Below, one piece after another: positions 9,581-20,500 of a stretch of 64,000 bases of DNA. The DNA lies in the NCBI RefSeq assembly GCF_900182915.1, contig NZ_FXUG01000009.1:124001-188000 (forward strand), read 5' to 3'. Each line of letters begins with the position of its first letter. The first letter of the stretch is position 1. The stretch is from Neorhodopirellula lusitana. GTDB taxonomy: Bacteria > Planctomycetota > Planctomycetia > Pirellulales > Pirellulaceae. Position numbers and translations under genes: made by a program. The notes beneath the pieces were generated by a model. It was not told the origin of the DNA. It ran no database searches and worked only from the letters and a program-made list of their open reading frames with translations.

Positions 9581-10065
9581 TTCACTGGGGATCCGGAACG
9601 GGATCTGTTTCGGTCGCCCGACACTCTATGGCGTTTGTTCGACCGAGGCAGTGATACTCAAAGCCTTAGCATCTTTTTGCGACACACGATCGCAATGCCA
9701 CATCATCAGACGACCGTCTAGTTACTCAGCAGCCCCACCGATTCCACTAGACCAGCAAGTAGACGCCTCAATCAACGCCCCGCCTCCTTCGATCAGCGAA
9801 CCGGAAAGCAGCGTTCCCTATCTGCTTGCGATACACGCAAAGGCTACCCGTCATATATGCGGCGACAATAGCGACGGCAAGGAAGGCAGCGGCGACGGCT
9901 GCTCGCAGCGTCATAAGTGCTCTCGCCATTGCCCCAGCTAGAACACCAGATACGGGCTACATTCGTCTCGAGCCTACTTTGACCGCCCTCTGGCAGCGGC
10001 CCTGAGCGAAGTCGACACACTACAGATTGAGATTTTTGTTAGTTACACCAGTGTGATCAACGAGC

Positions 10066-10279
10066 CCCACCACCATGCGGGGTACGTCGGCGCAAGTTTG
10101 CGCAATCTGCTTTCCGATGCATCAGCCGCCCGCGTAAATTCGTCGCTCCCGTTTAGCGGCCTACAACCGCCGTTGACAGGGACCGTGTAGACAACGCGGA
10201 GGCGATCCACCAAAGACTACAGTTTCACCACCATTCGGGGTGCGGCGGCGCAAACTTGCGCACCCCACCTTTCGGTGCT
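10066..10279. repeat. Imperfect direct repeat with internal palindrome
   Basis: Units at about 10066-10120 and 10226-10279 share CACCACCAT, CGGGGT, CGGCGCAA and TTGCGCA in the same order. Each holds a small palindrome (GCGCAA/TTGCGC). The 160-base period and lack of further units argue against a CRISPR. Confidence 0.5.
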
Positions 10280-10730
10280 ACTGGATGCGCACGAATGCGC
10301 TTTTGGATCCGAGTGTCGCGATGCCGGGACGGAATACGCCGTTGTATTTGGCGGAAGGAATTTGCCATTTAGCCGCTAGAGCTAACTCAAAACGGCTGGT
10401 GAGATGTGTCAGTCGATAGTTCGACAATGGTAGGGGATCTGTTTTTTTATTTTTTTGAATACACGTTTGCGCAATAACTAGATGCCTAGCCGGGGCAATG
10501 GGCCGGAGGCGGGTCAAGAAAACGAATCCGTTTCGATCGCGGTGGTAAATCTTTCCACCACGGCCGGCAGTCTGCCGCTCGACCTTGTGTCTGCCTACAG
10601 TGTGCAGCGGCCTGCCCTGCTTGTTCAGCGGCGATGCCCTTCGCGCTGGAGTCCGTGATGAAGCGTCACCAACAAGCGGTGCGTTCGAGCAAGCAGATTC
10701 GGGGGGGCATCCAGACGTTAGACATCCTTT

Positions 10731-10796
10731 GGATCGTTGATGTCACGAAACACGACACCATCGATCCAAAGGGTGTAACAAAACGAGACACCCTTT
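10731..10796. repeat. Two adjacent hairpins
   Basis: GGATCG at 10731 pairs with CGATCC ending at 10767 (14-bp arms with two mismatches). Immediately after, AAAGGGTGT at 10768-10776 pairs perfectly with ACACCCTTT at 10788-10796. The loops share an AACAAAACGAGACACC-like repeat. No T-run follows, so neither is a simple terminator. Confidence 0.45.
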
Positions 10797-10856
10797 CGGC
10801 AGATCTTTTCGGCAGCGACTCAGGCGGTTATCGACCAGGTGACCAGGTGAAACGGC

Positions 10857-11006
10857 CTACCGCTTGTCGTCATGCCCCTCGCAACTCGTAGGCGTCGTCG
10901 TTTTCGATATCCGGTTCTGGACTTCGGCAGCAACGATATCAGCCAATTCGGCCAGTTCGCCATCGGTTAGTTTGTTGGCATTCAATGTTACGAATCGCTT
11001 GTCCAT
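10857..11006 (-). CDS. Small protein of 49 residues, unknown function
   Basis: On the minus strand an AGGAG at 11017-11013 is followed, six bases later, by ATG at 11006, and a frame of 49 codons runs to TAG at 10857. The predicted protein begins MDKRFVTLNANKLTDGEL and is mostly one helix-forming segment with an acidic, Ala/Leu-rich middle. The near-perfect ribosome site, rare in this window, is the main reason to call it. It lies just downstream of the recombinase remnant on the same strand, where mobile elements often keep small accessory genes. No family is recognised. Confidence 0.45.
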   Translation of the reverse strand: MDKRFVTLNANKLTDGELAELADIVAAEVQNRISKTTTPTSCEGHDDKR

Positions 11007-11125
11007 TAAACACTCCTAGTTGGTCTGGCATCGCCGTCGCACGATGCCTTGTCAGATTCCCTGGCGAATGCAGGGACGGCCACGATATGCAGCCAGTGTG
11101 ATCCTATGATTCAGCCACCAGACGA

Positions 11126-11310
11126 TTACCCGCGGCCCTCAGCGGACGCCTGACGCGATGCTATGCCACTGGCAATGCGGAGTAAGTCAGCACGGCCTGC
11201 CTCGTCGAGTGATCGCCAGATAGAGAGCAATTCGGACGCATCGAAAGATTCGGGACACAAATGGGACACAGCCCCATCGGAATCGACGTTTTCTCCAGTG
11301 TTTTCGACAT
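11126..11310 (-). pseudogene. Orphan C-terminal reading frame next to the att fragment
   Basis: An open minus-strand frame reads leftwards out of the tRNA fragment and ends near 11126. Its last 35 residues (containing ELLSIWRSLDEAGRADLL) are helical and protein-like. It lacks its own good start. It may be the frameshifted tail of the recombinase at 11401-11760, or the tail of a second recombinase. Function is not recognised. Confidence 0.25.
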
Positions 11311-11317
11311 CAGCCTG

Positions 11318-11375
11318 GTGATTTAAAATCCCCCGGCCGAATACGGCCTTGCGGGTTCGAGTCCCGCCCTGGGTA
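11318..11375 (+). pseudogene. 3' half of a tRNA-Leu(UAA), probable attachment site
   Basis: The stretch contains an anticodon loop TTTAAAA (anticodon TAA), a long variable arm CCCGGCCGAATACGGCC, a perfect T-arm GCGGGTTCGAGTCCCGC and an acceptor end CCTGGGTA. Everything 5' of the anticodon stem, including D-arm and acceptor strand, is missing, so no functional tRNA can form. The break point inside the anticodon arm is a usual crossover place for tyrosine recombinases, and a recombinase remnant lies immediately to the right. This marks an integration scar. Confidence 0.75.
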
Positions 11376-11400
11376 TTTTTCATAGGGAAACCGCTGACGC

Positions 11401-11760
11401 TCACCAGCAACAAAACCCGTTTCTAGCGGCGTTTCTAATTTCCCCGGTTTCGGCCAGATGCTGTCCATCGCCATTCGCAGCGATCGGGTGGGGTGGTTTT
11501 CGTCCCCCGTTTGGCACCCCTCTTTCAATCGCCCGGTCGAACGACGATTGCATTGTCATCGCAGAATGCTTCATCGCGACTGGGGCACTGTTCCCGATCC
11601 AGCTTGTGACGTCTCTCAGTGGATCGTGGGCCAGCAGTTCGGTCTCACGGGTCGCCCGTAGGTTCTGCACCAACCTCGGCCAGGCGGTCAGCCCAGCCCG
11701 TTTGACGATCTTATTGAACGTCTCGTGCCCCTTTGACCAAGTCGGTACCGAGCAACCACC
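11401..11760 (-). pseudogene. Tyrosine recombinase (integrase) remnant, C-terminal part
   Basis: The minus strand encodes, in one frame from about 11730 to 11401, a segment with FNKIVKRAGL, then NLRATRETELL (box II region with the conserved Arg), then WIGNSAPVAMKHSAMTM. In relatives the last motif reads KHY, where Tyr is the nucleophile; here it is Ser. Upstream of about 11740 the similarity shifts frame, and farther upstream (to 12180) I find only degenerate frames. The gene therefore lacks its N-terminal half, is frameshifted and has lost the catalytic Tyr, so it is dead. Its 3' end faces the tRNA fragment, the normal arrangement for a tRNA-targeting element. Confidence 0.7.
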
Positions 11761-12448
11761 AACTCGGCACCCGCGGGCGACACCTCTTCGCTCGCACCCG
11801 GTGAAGCACCAGTTCCAGAAAGACCGGGCATCTAGATCAACTCAGAATCGCTGCGACCAGATGCAGACCACCTCTGAAGAATTGGACCGACCGCTACATC
11901 TCCCAAGGCAAGATCCGGCAACGCCCAAACATGTGACAATTTCTTCGGTTACCAGCCTCTGCTCTGCGCAACCTACAACAACACCGGAGGCCAGCCAATC
12001 CGCAATGGCGCCCCACAACGAAAGCAGACCACATGCCCCCACGCCTACCACGGATCCCGCGACCGCCCCATCGTTAAATGAAACCGATACAATTTGGAAA
12101 ACAAAAAGCACACCCGGCGTCGGCCACCGGAGCGTGTCGCCTCGACCACAGTTGGTTGACTTCCTAAGCAGGTAGCCACTGCCTTACGTCAAGCGCCTGC
12201 CAAGGCTAGCCTGTAGCCATAGTGACTTAAAGCTAGGATGGTTACGTGCCGAATTGAATCTCAATCTCAACAGTTTTGTATTCGCAGATTCGGTCTTTCA
12301 GTACACGACGTTCAAGGCATTCGTTCTCAAATTTGGATCAATCCTACGGCGTCAGAAAGTTCAGCTGAGGTGTAATTGGCGTGGTTCGCTCAAGACGATC
12401 GGCTGCTAGAATTTTCGTTTCTTCGTGTCTTGTGTGCGTGCAGCGAAT
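11761..12448. other. Degenerate DNA upstream of the recombinase remnant
   Basis: No intact gene. Open frames on both strands (for example 11606-12175 plus) are compositionally odd and overlap the recombinase scrap. One palindromic-family copy lies at 12113-12134. The last 250 bases should hold the promoter of the STAND gene; no clear consensus is visible. Confidence 0.4.
12113..12134. repeat. Dispersed palindromic repeat, copy 4
   Basis: CCCGGCGTCGGCCACCGGAG is another member, in reverse orientation, of the CCGGTGGCCGACACCGG family. Confidence 0.55.
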
Positions 12449-15400
12449 ATGGGCAAAACAACAAAACGAATCTCCAGCCCGATTTCCACCGGTGGTGGTG
12501 GCAACGAATTTGAACGTCACACCGATGCGTACTGGTTGGCATTGTTGGCCGTTCGTTCGATTCCGCCGATCTTGATTAATTGTGTTGTTGAAGAAGTCCA
12601 CCTCCAAGCTGAGCACTTGGGATGGGACACGGATGACACACTCATTGTTGGGCGGACAGCGAAGGGCGGTTTGCGCCGACTGGCCTGTCAGGTGAAACGT
12701 TCATTCCGGATCAGTGCAAATGATTCTGAATGCTGCAAGACAATTATAGACTTTTGGGGTGACTTTAATTCCGGGTCGCGATTTGATCCAGAAACCGATC
12801 GTCTCGCCGTTGTCACGCTTCGTGGTACGAATCGCTTGCTCGGGGACTTCGGAAGCCTCTTGCAGCTTGCCCGCTCCTCCCGAGACGCCGATGACTTCGC
12901 GAGACGCCTGTCGACGCCGGGCATGATCAATGCGGATGCGATCCGCGACTGCGATGCCATTTGTCAAATTCTGTCCGTTTGCGAAAGCCGTGCGGTATCG
13001 AGGCAAGACCTTTGGCCTTTCCTTAAAGCTCTTCACATCTTGAGTCTCGACCTCGCCTCAGAGACCAAAGCGACCGAGAGCCATGTGAAGGCCATGCTGG
13101 CGATTTCCGCAAACGGGACTGATCGGCTTGCGGATGCTGAAACCTCATGGAAAGACTTGCTGGTTGAGGTTGGTGACGGCATGCAGAATGCCAAGAGCTA
13201 TCGGAGAGAGGATTTGCCGCCATCAGTCCAAGAGCGGATCGGTGCAATCGACAGTCGGCAGGAACTGATTGTCACGAAAATGCGCGAGCATTCACAGCCA
13301 ATCCTTGCCAACATCCATACGACGATTGACGGAGAATTCCACCTTGATCGTGACGAGATCGTTCAGAAGGCACTCAACAGTTCTTTACAGTCGCGAATCG
13401 TCGTCATCACCGGTCCGGCAGGTTCAGGGAAATCTGCGATTGCGAAAGAGGTATTCGTTCATCTTACCGAGGACTGTACCGGATTCTGCTTAAGTGCCTC
13501 GGAGTTGGCTCGACCGCATATCGACGAGACGCTCGTCGCGGCCTATGTTCCGGCGAACCACGCCGAGCTGGCCGGGATATTCGTCAGCCAACGTCGCAAA
13601 CTTGTCTTGATTGAGAGTGTGGAACGTTTGCTCGAAGCAGCCGACCGGGCTGCCTTTGCGCATCTGCTGCAAATGGTCGAAGGCGACCCGACTTGGCAGC
13701 TCATTTTGACGTGTCGCGACTATTCGAGTGCGATTGTTCAGCATTCTTTGCTGGCTCGAACCTCCATCGGCTACTCAGTCGTCGAAGTCCCCAAGTTGAC
13801 TGACGCCGAAGTCGATGCAGTAGCGGGCGAATTCCCGATCATTAAGGAACTGGCAGCAAGTGAGCCACTGCGACGATTACTTCGCAGTCCGTTCGTTCTA
13901 AGCAAAGTGATTTCGATGAAATGGGACGCCGCGACGAGTCTTCCAGCAACCGAGCGTGAATTTCGCGGGATGTTTTGGAGTCAAATCGTAAGGGCCGATG
14001 ACCAACAGGCCGATGGGATGCCGCGGCGTCGGGAATCCGTCTTCTTGGAAATCTGTGTCGAGCGAGCAAACCGGTTAACCGAGTCGGTTTCGATAAGGGG
14101 CAAAGACGAAGCGGCCACTGTGGCGCTTCGGAACGACTCACTGCTGAGCCATGGCGGCGATGGCCCTAACTTCGCTTTCCCATCACACGATGTTCTTGAG
14201 GACTGGGCGATCATTCATTGGATCGAAGACCACTTTCGGGATTGCGAATCGCAGATATTGGAACTTCAGCAGCGTTTGGGCACAGCTCCTGCCATTCGTC
14301 GAGGCTACCGCAAGTGGCTCAATGAACTTGCCGAGTCAGACGAGACGCAGATCGCTGCGATCTTTGCAGATGCCGTGACCGCTTCGACGGTGGATCAGGG
14401 GTTTGCCGATGACACGATCATCGCGATTTTGAAGTCCAGTCACGTGGAAAGTTTCTTGGTCGAACATGAAACGATGCTCTTATCACAGGATAAGGCGTTG
14501 TTGCGGCGAGTGATTCACTTAACGCGAATGGCTTGTAGGAAGCCACCGCCTTATGTCGCCGGTGGCTGGAATGGTTTGATCCAACAACCTGTGGGACCTG
14601 TGTGGTGTACGCTGCTCGGGTTGATCGAAAAGCACATCGCGGACTTTGGCGAAGATGACTTGCCACTGCTGGTTGGTTTTGTCGAAGAAGCTTCGATGGC
14701 GGAAGAAGGAGACGGTGGTTATCCGGACGGTGCCGAGTCGATGGTGTCGATCGCTTGGTCATTGCTGCCACTGTTGGACAATTTCTTGGGACGCGCACAA
14801 CAGAAGCGTCTGCTAGGGGTCATTGCCAGATTTCCTCGCTGTCAGACCACCCGATTTCTCGCAAAACTATCGCCTGAACGCGATGACGAAGAGGTCGAAG
14901 ATGTCTTCGACAGGGACGACTTTCTGGAGCTCATCTTCTTTGGATTTCAAGGAGTTCCTTCCTGCAGGGACTTCCCTGCCGAAACGCTTGCAGGGTTCCT
15001 GCGTGAAGTAACAGCGAACCAGCACGAATTAGATGGATATCAAGGTGTTGGAATCCAACCGTCGGCGATGTTTGGTCTTACGCATGACTATCATCGTTGG
15101 TCTCACTACGCCAGTGCCTACAATGGCCCCTTCAACTCGCTATTGCAGTTTCACCCGGATGCGACACTTGATGAGCTGATTCAGTTCGTCAACGAGAGCA
15201 CCGAGCGATACGCAACGCGACCGATTGCGAACGAGTATCTGAGCAGACCAGAACGCGTTTCCATTGAGTTGCCAGACGGCACAACAGTTGAGCAATGGTT
15301 CGATCGGGAGCTGTGGACGATCTACCGTGGCCGCACGGGGCCGGTAGTTCTTCAGTCGGCCTTAATGGCACTTGAGCGTTGGCTGCTGAACGCGGCGGAA

Positions 15401-17527
15401 TGTTCCCCCGATCTTCTCGATAATCTGTTGCTTAAGATTCTGGCGGGCAGCAATTCCTGCGCACTTACGGCCGTTGTCGCTGCGGTAGCAGCAGCGCATC
15501 CTCGAATTTCCCGCGAGACGGTGTTCACGCTGCTGGGGTCACCGCAATCGTTGTGGATGGACCACTATCGTTTTGCTCTCGACCAGACATCACCGCGCAG
15601 CGCATTCAGCCTGCCAACTCACGACCCGATACGCGACGTTTTTCTGAGCGAAAGACGAATCGCTAATCAACAACCCCACCGACTTCGCGATATCGAAACA
15701 GCCGTGTTTGAGCTGCAATTCCGCCCTGACCGAGAACGCATACAAAATAGGATCGACGCATACCTCGCTCAACTTCCCGATGAAGGGAAGCGATCGGACG
15801 CTGATCTTGACTGGCTGATGGCCCTACGGCGAATGGACTTGAGGCATCGAACCATTAGCGAAGTCGATGTCGCGACGCCTGCGTCATCGGATAGTGAGGA
15901 GGAGGCACCGACGACACGATACGTCAAATTCGAGCTTGAACTAACGGACGAATCGCTGCAAGACCGGTCGGACAAGGCGGACCAAGATCACCAGTCAATG
16001 GAACAACGCATCGGTCTACTGATGTGGGGGATGAAGGCGTTTGAGCGAGACGCCGATTCTTCAATTGACCCGGCTAAATGGAAAGAATCGCTTCAGGCAG
16101 CAATGTCTCGAAGCGGACTTGAGAATGGCGAGTACGATCCTGCGGAGAACGCTCCAGCATTTGTCGCGGCTGTTTGTGTGCGAGATCATGCAATCGAACT
16201 TAGCCCCGAAGAGTTTGGCTGGTGCGTCAATACAATTTTTGAAGCGATCGAAAAGACGGCAAACAAATGGGGGCCGTTGGCCGCTACCGAACGCCACGCT
16301 TTTGAAGGCGATATCCCGGCAGCGAATGTTATCGCAAAGCTCGTTGGCTACGCACTCCCGAAAGATTTGCAAACTCGGTTCATGACATGCTTCGCTTCGG
16401 CCATGACCCACCCCGATCAACGAGTCATCGAATCTTGCGCGATCGGAGTTGGAGAGCACTTGTTCTCGGCAAATCGTGCTTTGGCTGAGCGATTCGTTCA
16501 TGCGATCAACTACAAACAAAAGCTGATCGTCAAACATGTCGAGGACCATCGGAAATCTGAGTTCGGCGAAGGGCCATCCTACGAGCAACGTTGTATTCAG
16601 ATCGCGAATGAAGTGCGAAACGCATTTGTCGAGGACACTGTCGAAGCGACACATCTCGTCGATGGGCAGTTCACGCAAGATCACATCGAATCGCTTCCCG
16701 CGATCCTATCGGCGCTTCTGCGTGTTCCCCGCGACCCGTTAGCAGTGCCGTCGTTCTTGCACGCATCCACCGCCATGGTTCACTGGTGGGACGTGATGGC
16801 AGCAGATCGAAAGGGGCGTCATGATGCACCTGTCGAGATTGTGAACTCACTACGTTTGTTGCTGAGTCAATTTCTGTTGCAATGCGACCAGTCTGAGATC
16901 GAGCGAGTGTTAGCTTCAATACTTGACGCTGCGTCCCAGCATCCCGAAGAGTTGGAACTCTTGCTGCTGGCTATCATCGAAAGACAATGTGAAATGCAGG
17001 AATCAGATAACTTCTGGATCGCATGGGAGCTATTTGCCAGCGTGATGCGCTCAGCAACTTGGTTGCCGCACGTCGACGAGCGGGGGTGCCAAGGTGCAAA
17101 GTTGATGAGGGCAGTTTTTCTCTCTGAAAATTGGGCAAAGCTTTTCCGCCCTTGGGAGCCATTGGAAGGAAACGAATCCAGAATTCACGATCTGCTGTCG
17201 GCAACTCCACCTTCTGTCGCAAGACTTGAAAGCTACGTCAACTATCTCGCCTCTGTTGGCGTGAGCACATGTCCAGAATCATTTGTGCAACTTGCTGAGG
17301 TTGTCGACTCGGTTCCAATGGAAGGGTGGCGATCCAAACCGGGAGTCGTGTCTATGCTGGAATTGCTGATGAAACGTTTCGTGTACGCAGAGCCTGTCCG
17401 TTTGAAACGCAATCCGAAAATCAGAAGTGCCGTTCTGCTCTTGTTGGATAGGCTTGTCCAGGCAGGATCATCCATCGGCTACCAAATGCGAGACGACTTT
17501 GTCACGCCCTTGCCCGCCGAAGACTAA
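12449..17527 (+). CDS. Giant STAND-like NTPase with Cap4/DUF4297-like nuclease N-terminus
   Basis: 1692 residues from ATG 12449; an in-frame GTG at 12425 would add eight. Residues 15-85 contain GGGGNEFE, then DTDD at 60-63, then CQVK at 80-83. This order of Glu, Asp and Q-x-K fits the PD-(D/E)XK nucleases of the Cap4/DUF4297 type. A P-loop GPAGSGKS sits at 322-329, a Walker B-like strand KLVLIES at 384-390 (Ser/Glu rather than Asp/Asp) and a sensor-like LILTCRD soon after. The remaining roughly 1200 residues are helical and repeat-like without a family I can name, as in the sensor part of antiviral STAND (Avs) proteins. Predicted role: phage-sensing ATPase that triggers DNA cleavage. It lies convergent with a second such gene, one base away from its stop. 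The nuclease call is from motif spacing only. Confidence 0.7.
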   Translation: MGKTTKRISSPISTGGGGNEFERHTDAYWLALLAVRSIPPILINCVVEEVHLQAEHLGWDTDDTLIVGRTAKGGLRRLACQVKRSFRISANDSECCKTIIDFWGDFNSGSRFDPETDRLAVVTLRGTNRLLGDFGSLLQLARSSRDADDFARRLSTPGMINADAIRDCDAICQILSVCESRAVSRQDLWPFLKALHILSLDLASETKATESHVKAMLAISANGTDRLADAETSWKDLLVEVGDGMQNAKSYRREDLPPSVQERIGAIDSRQELIVTKMREHSQPILANIHTTIDGEFHLDRDEIVQKALNSSLQSRIVVITGPAGSGKSAIAKEVFVHLTEDCTGFCLSASELARPHIDETLVAAYVPANHAELAGIFVSQRRKLVLIESVERLLEAADRAAFAHLLQMVEGDPTWQLILTCRDYSSAIVQHSLLARTSIGYSVVEVPKLTDAEVDAVAGEFPIIKELAASEPLRRLLRSPFVLSKVISMKWDAATSLPATEREFRGMFWSQIVRADDQQADGMPRRRESVFLEICVERANRLTESVSIRGKDEAATVALRNDSLLSHGGDGPNFAFPSHDVLEDWAIIHWIEDHFRDCESQILELQQRLGTAPAIRRGYRKWLNELAESDETQIAAIFADAVTASTVDQGFADDTIIAILKSSHVESFLVEHETMLLSQDKALLRRVIHLTRMACRKPPPYVAGGWNGLIQQPVGPVWCTLLGLIEKHIADFGEDDLPLLVGFVEEASMAEEGDGGYPDGAESMVSIAWSLLPLLDNFLGRAQQKRLLGVIARFPRCQTTRFLAKLSPERDDEEVEDVFDRDDFLELIFFGFQGVPSCRDFPAETLAGFLREVTANQHELDGYQGVGIQPSAMFGLTHDYHRWSHYASAYNGPFNSLLQFHPDATLDELIQFVNESTERYATRPIANEYLSRPERVSIELPDGTTVEQWFDRELWTIYRGRTGPVVLQSALMALERWLLNAAECSPDLLDNLLLKILAGSNSCALTAVVAAVAAAHPRISRETVFTLLGSPQSLWMDHYRFALDQTSPRSAFSLPTHDPIRDVFLSERRIANQQPHRLRDIETAVFELQFRPDRERIQNRIDAYLAQLPDEGKRSDADLDWLMALRRMDLRHRTISEVDVATPASSDSEEEAPTTRYVKFELELTDESLQDRSDKADQDHQSMEQRIGLLMWGMKAFERDADSSIDPAKWKESLQAAMSRSGLENGEYDPAENAPAFVAAVCVRDHAIELSPEEFGWCVNTIFEAIEKTANKWGPLAATERHAFEGDIPAANVIAKLVGYALPKDLQTRFMTCFASAMTHPDQRVIESCAIGVGEHLFSANRALAERFVHAINYKQKLIVKHVEDHRKSEFGEGPSYEQRCIQIANEVRNAFVEDTVEATHLVDGQFTQDHIESLPAILSALLRVPRDPLAVPSFLHASTAMVHWWDVMAADRKGRHDAPVEIVNSLRLLLSQFLLQCDQSEIERVLASILDAASQHPEELELLLLAIIERQCEMQESDNFWIAWELFASVMRSATWLPHVDERGCQGAKLMRAVFLSENWAKLFRPWEPLEGNESRIHDLLSATPPSVARLESYVNYLASVGVSTCPESFVQLAEVVDSVPMEGWRSKPGVVSMLELLMKRFVYAEPVRLKRNPKIRSAVLLLLDRLVQAGSSIGYQMRDDFVTPLPAED

Positions 17528-17528
17528 T

Positions 17529-20500
17529 TCATTGGTCCAAGATAGACTCTTCGCGTTCGCGAATCTCTTCTCGGTCGGCCCAATCGCGAAGGCTACGAAC
17601 TTCCTCTTGTGCCCACCGTTGTACCCACTGGTTCTCATGACTGAGTAAATGTTCAAATCGCGCAGCTTCGTTACGAAGTGCGAGTGACATCTGACCGGAC
17701 CATCCTCCGCGAGAATGATGTCCCGCATGAAGTTCCGACAATACCTCGTTGCTACCGAATTCTTGTAAAAACTGATCGAGTAGTTCGGGGATTGCCCATG
17801 CTTCATCGAGTGCGGCGGCCTCATCAGCGTTATCGGGGTCGCCGCCACGTTCAAACTCGTCAACGCTACCGGGTGTCGGCAGATGCCGCGCAATCAATTT
17901 GGATCTGCTCTCTGGATCGACTCGAACCCAATCAAGTACGATTTCTGGTGGGAGTGCGTCAACCAATTCACTACAAACATGAACGCGAAGGTAAATGCCG
18001 CGTTCCTTGTCGGTAACTGACGCTCCGAATGCATCCATGACCGACTGTGCATGCACCGAAGCTAGTTCCGTCAAAAGCTGAAGCGACAATCTGGTGAGCG
18101 TCAAGTGTTCTGTCAGAAGCGACTCCTGAAGTACGCTAAACGTGCCTGTATGACCTGACTGGACTAACGCTTTGGCAATCTTGATCCATTCACCCGCAAT
18201 TCGACCGTCCGCGATGGAAACAGTGTCCTGTAGCAAAGATACCACCTCGTCGGTGAATGACGATTCATTGTACAGGCTTTCTGATGCTCCTTCACGAGAC
18301 GACGAAAGATGATAGACGTGAAGCAGTTTAATGAGACACAACAAGTCTCGTTCGCTTCCATCTGTCTCAGTATGAAGCGAACGGAAAAGCGTCCTGAATC
18401 TGGAAACGCTCAATACGGAACGCCCGAAGTGATGGGCGAAATTGATGACGTCGCACGATCCGACGTCTCTTGCGCTGGTCATGCGAATCAGGCGATCAAA
18501 TGCATCAACGTGATCGCCCGCCGAGATCAATAGCTGCAACGACTGCTTCGGGTATGATTCGGTAATTTTATCAACAGCGGATATTAACTCGGATGCAAAC
18601 TGCGGCGGGTCAGGTAGCGAGCAGATCGCACGAAAATACCCAGCCATGAACTCTACATTGCCCGACGATACAGCAGCATCGGCAATCGGTGGCGCTAAGT
18701 CTTGTTCAACGTCGCGTTTACCGATCGTAAATCCGATCCGGTTAGCAGACAAAGCTTCTTCCGAGTGCAACCAATCCAACTCGCTCAGCAGCAACGCTGG
18801 GGTCTTAACGACTTCGTCGGCAAGACCCGATAGCTCGCCTTCCTCGTTTTGCATTTCGGGTCTGAACCGGTCGTCCCAAAGATCACAGGAAATGAGACTC
18901 CGCAGTCGGCCTCCAAAGTCAGAAGGCTGTAAAGCAGATATCCATTCCAGGAGTTGGTCGTGATGTGGTGGCGTGTTCGTTTGATCGTCGGAGTAGAAAG
19001 AAGTTTCGATGTTGATCAAACGGTTTCGCAGTCGCATGGACTGTGCAGCGGAGAGCAACTCGCCATCTAATGCCTCTCGAATCGGACTGATCACGCCACG
19101 CGTGATCGGCCAAAACAAACTGTCAAGAATTCCTTCGAGTAGTTGATTTGCTGTCTGGTTCGTTGGCCGACTTATCGCATTCGCAATGGCTTGAATGCCC
19201 TCGACTAAAAGCTGAGCCTCTTCTTCCTCATCATCTGGTCGCCAAGCGTCAGGAACTCTGCGGCCCATGTAGAATTCGGGGGGGGTCGGTTTGCCAGTGG
19301 GGCGCTGAAGAACGTTTTCGACCGCTAGTTTGCACAACTCGCCTTCGTTTGATGACGAAAGTCGATCTGCCAATACAGGGAGACGTTCACGAAAATGCAA
19401 CGAGGTTCCCGAACCACGAATGCGAAACAAGCTCGCCCACGTTTTAGTGGCATTGTTCCCAATGTTTGGCTCTGTTTCGTATTGGGCTAATCGAAAAAGG
19501 CTACGTTCTGCCTCGGCGAAGTACTCGGAGAAGCATGCCATCTTTTCAAGCATCCAGATTAAGTACCGGCGTCCGCCATGCCGTCCCATCGAATCGTACT
19601 GGTCCAAAGCCGCGATCGCGGTATCGTCCGCCGACTCCAACAATCGTGTTAGACTCGGTAGAAACCGATCAGGATCAAGCTCGATGACGGTTACCGCGAT
19701 TTCTGCGATCCGACTATTCTGCAGGTCAGTGACCGAAAGGTTGCTCATGGCATCACGAAAGTAGTCCGCCAACTGAGCCGTCACCTCCTCACCACCGTAT
19801 CGGCTTGCGCGAGTGTGCAACTGGGCAAGCATGTTCGGGGGAAGCTTCTCCAAAAACGCATGTAGATCGTATTCGACGAAGTGCCGCCAACCGTGCCGAA
19901 ACAACGAGGGCAATATGACTTCAGGGCTGACGTACCAATAGCGGCCTTCCTGTAGAACAAAGCCCGAAATGCGTTTCAAGTGATCCACTTGTTGCATCAT
20001 CTGCCGCTTGTCAGTCCCAGAGACTTCGAGCAGGCAATCTAGTTCATTGACGACCTCGTCACGAAACCCGATTCTCTGAAAGAGCGCAAGTAGACCCAGC
20101 AGGTTTCTTCGATCGTCGTCAGCAAGATAGCGTTCTAGGAAATCGTCTACGAAGGTCGCAGATTGAGTCAGGTCGCGGAAATCAATCGTGTCGCTATTAT
20201 CGCAGATCAACGCTGCGAAACGGATGGAACCATCCGATTTCGCGGTCACGAACCGACGGTCGCTTTTATCAATCTCAGGGAAATTGCTTTCCAAAATCTG
20301 GCGAATGATGTCAGGCGACATTTTCTCAAGCCAGCGTCCAGGGTCATAGGCTTGGGAAGTTCGTAGGCGTTCCAAATGCTCGATGGCAATTACCCGAACT
20401 CGATCGGTGCATTTCGCCAACAAGTTCCGGATCTCGTAGATGGCTTCCGCCCCACATTCGTCGACTACAAGGATCATTCGACACCCAGCACTTCGGGCCG

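Larger units (their letters stand above)
9079..10856. other. Gene-poor stretch with repeats and hairpins
   Basis: No convincing gene is seen in 1.8 kb. It holds a palindromic-family copy at 9558-9580, a CCGGTTTCATCGACCGG element near 9408-9430 (a near copy lies at 27350-27372), an imperfect 54-bp direct repeat at 10066 and 10226, and two adjacent hairpins at 10731-10796. A 146-codon open frame at 9501-9941 crosses the repeat and has no protein-like features. The region reads like eroded mobile DNA. Confidence 0.5.

Noticed and set aside
9501-9941. 146-codon open frame on the plus strand
   Set aside because: It crosses the dispersed palindrome, has no ribosome site and no protein-like pattern.
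10066-10279. Integron attC sites
   Set aside because: The two units share sequence and a small palindrome but lack the GTTRRRY/RYYYAAC ends, and no integron integrase is present.
11318-11375. A working tRNA-Leu gene
   Set aside because: Only the anticodon arm, variable arm, T-arm and 3' acceptor strand are present; the 5' half is missing.
11606-12175. 189-codon plus-strand frame
   Set aside because: It is the antisense of the recombinase remnant in its first part and low-complexity Pro/Thr sequence in the rest.
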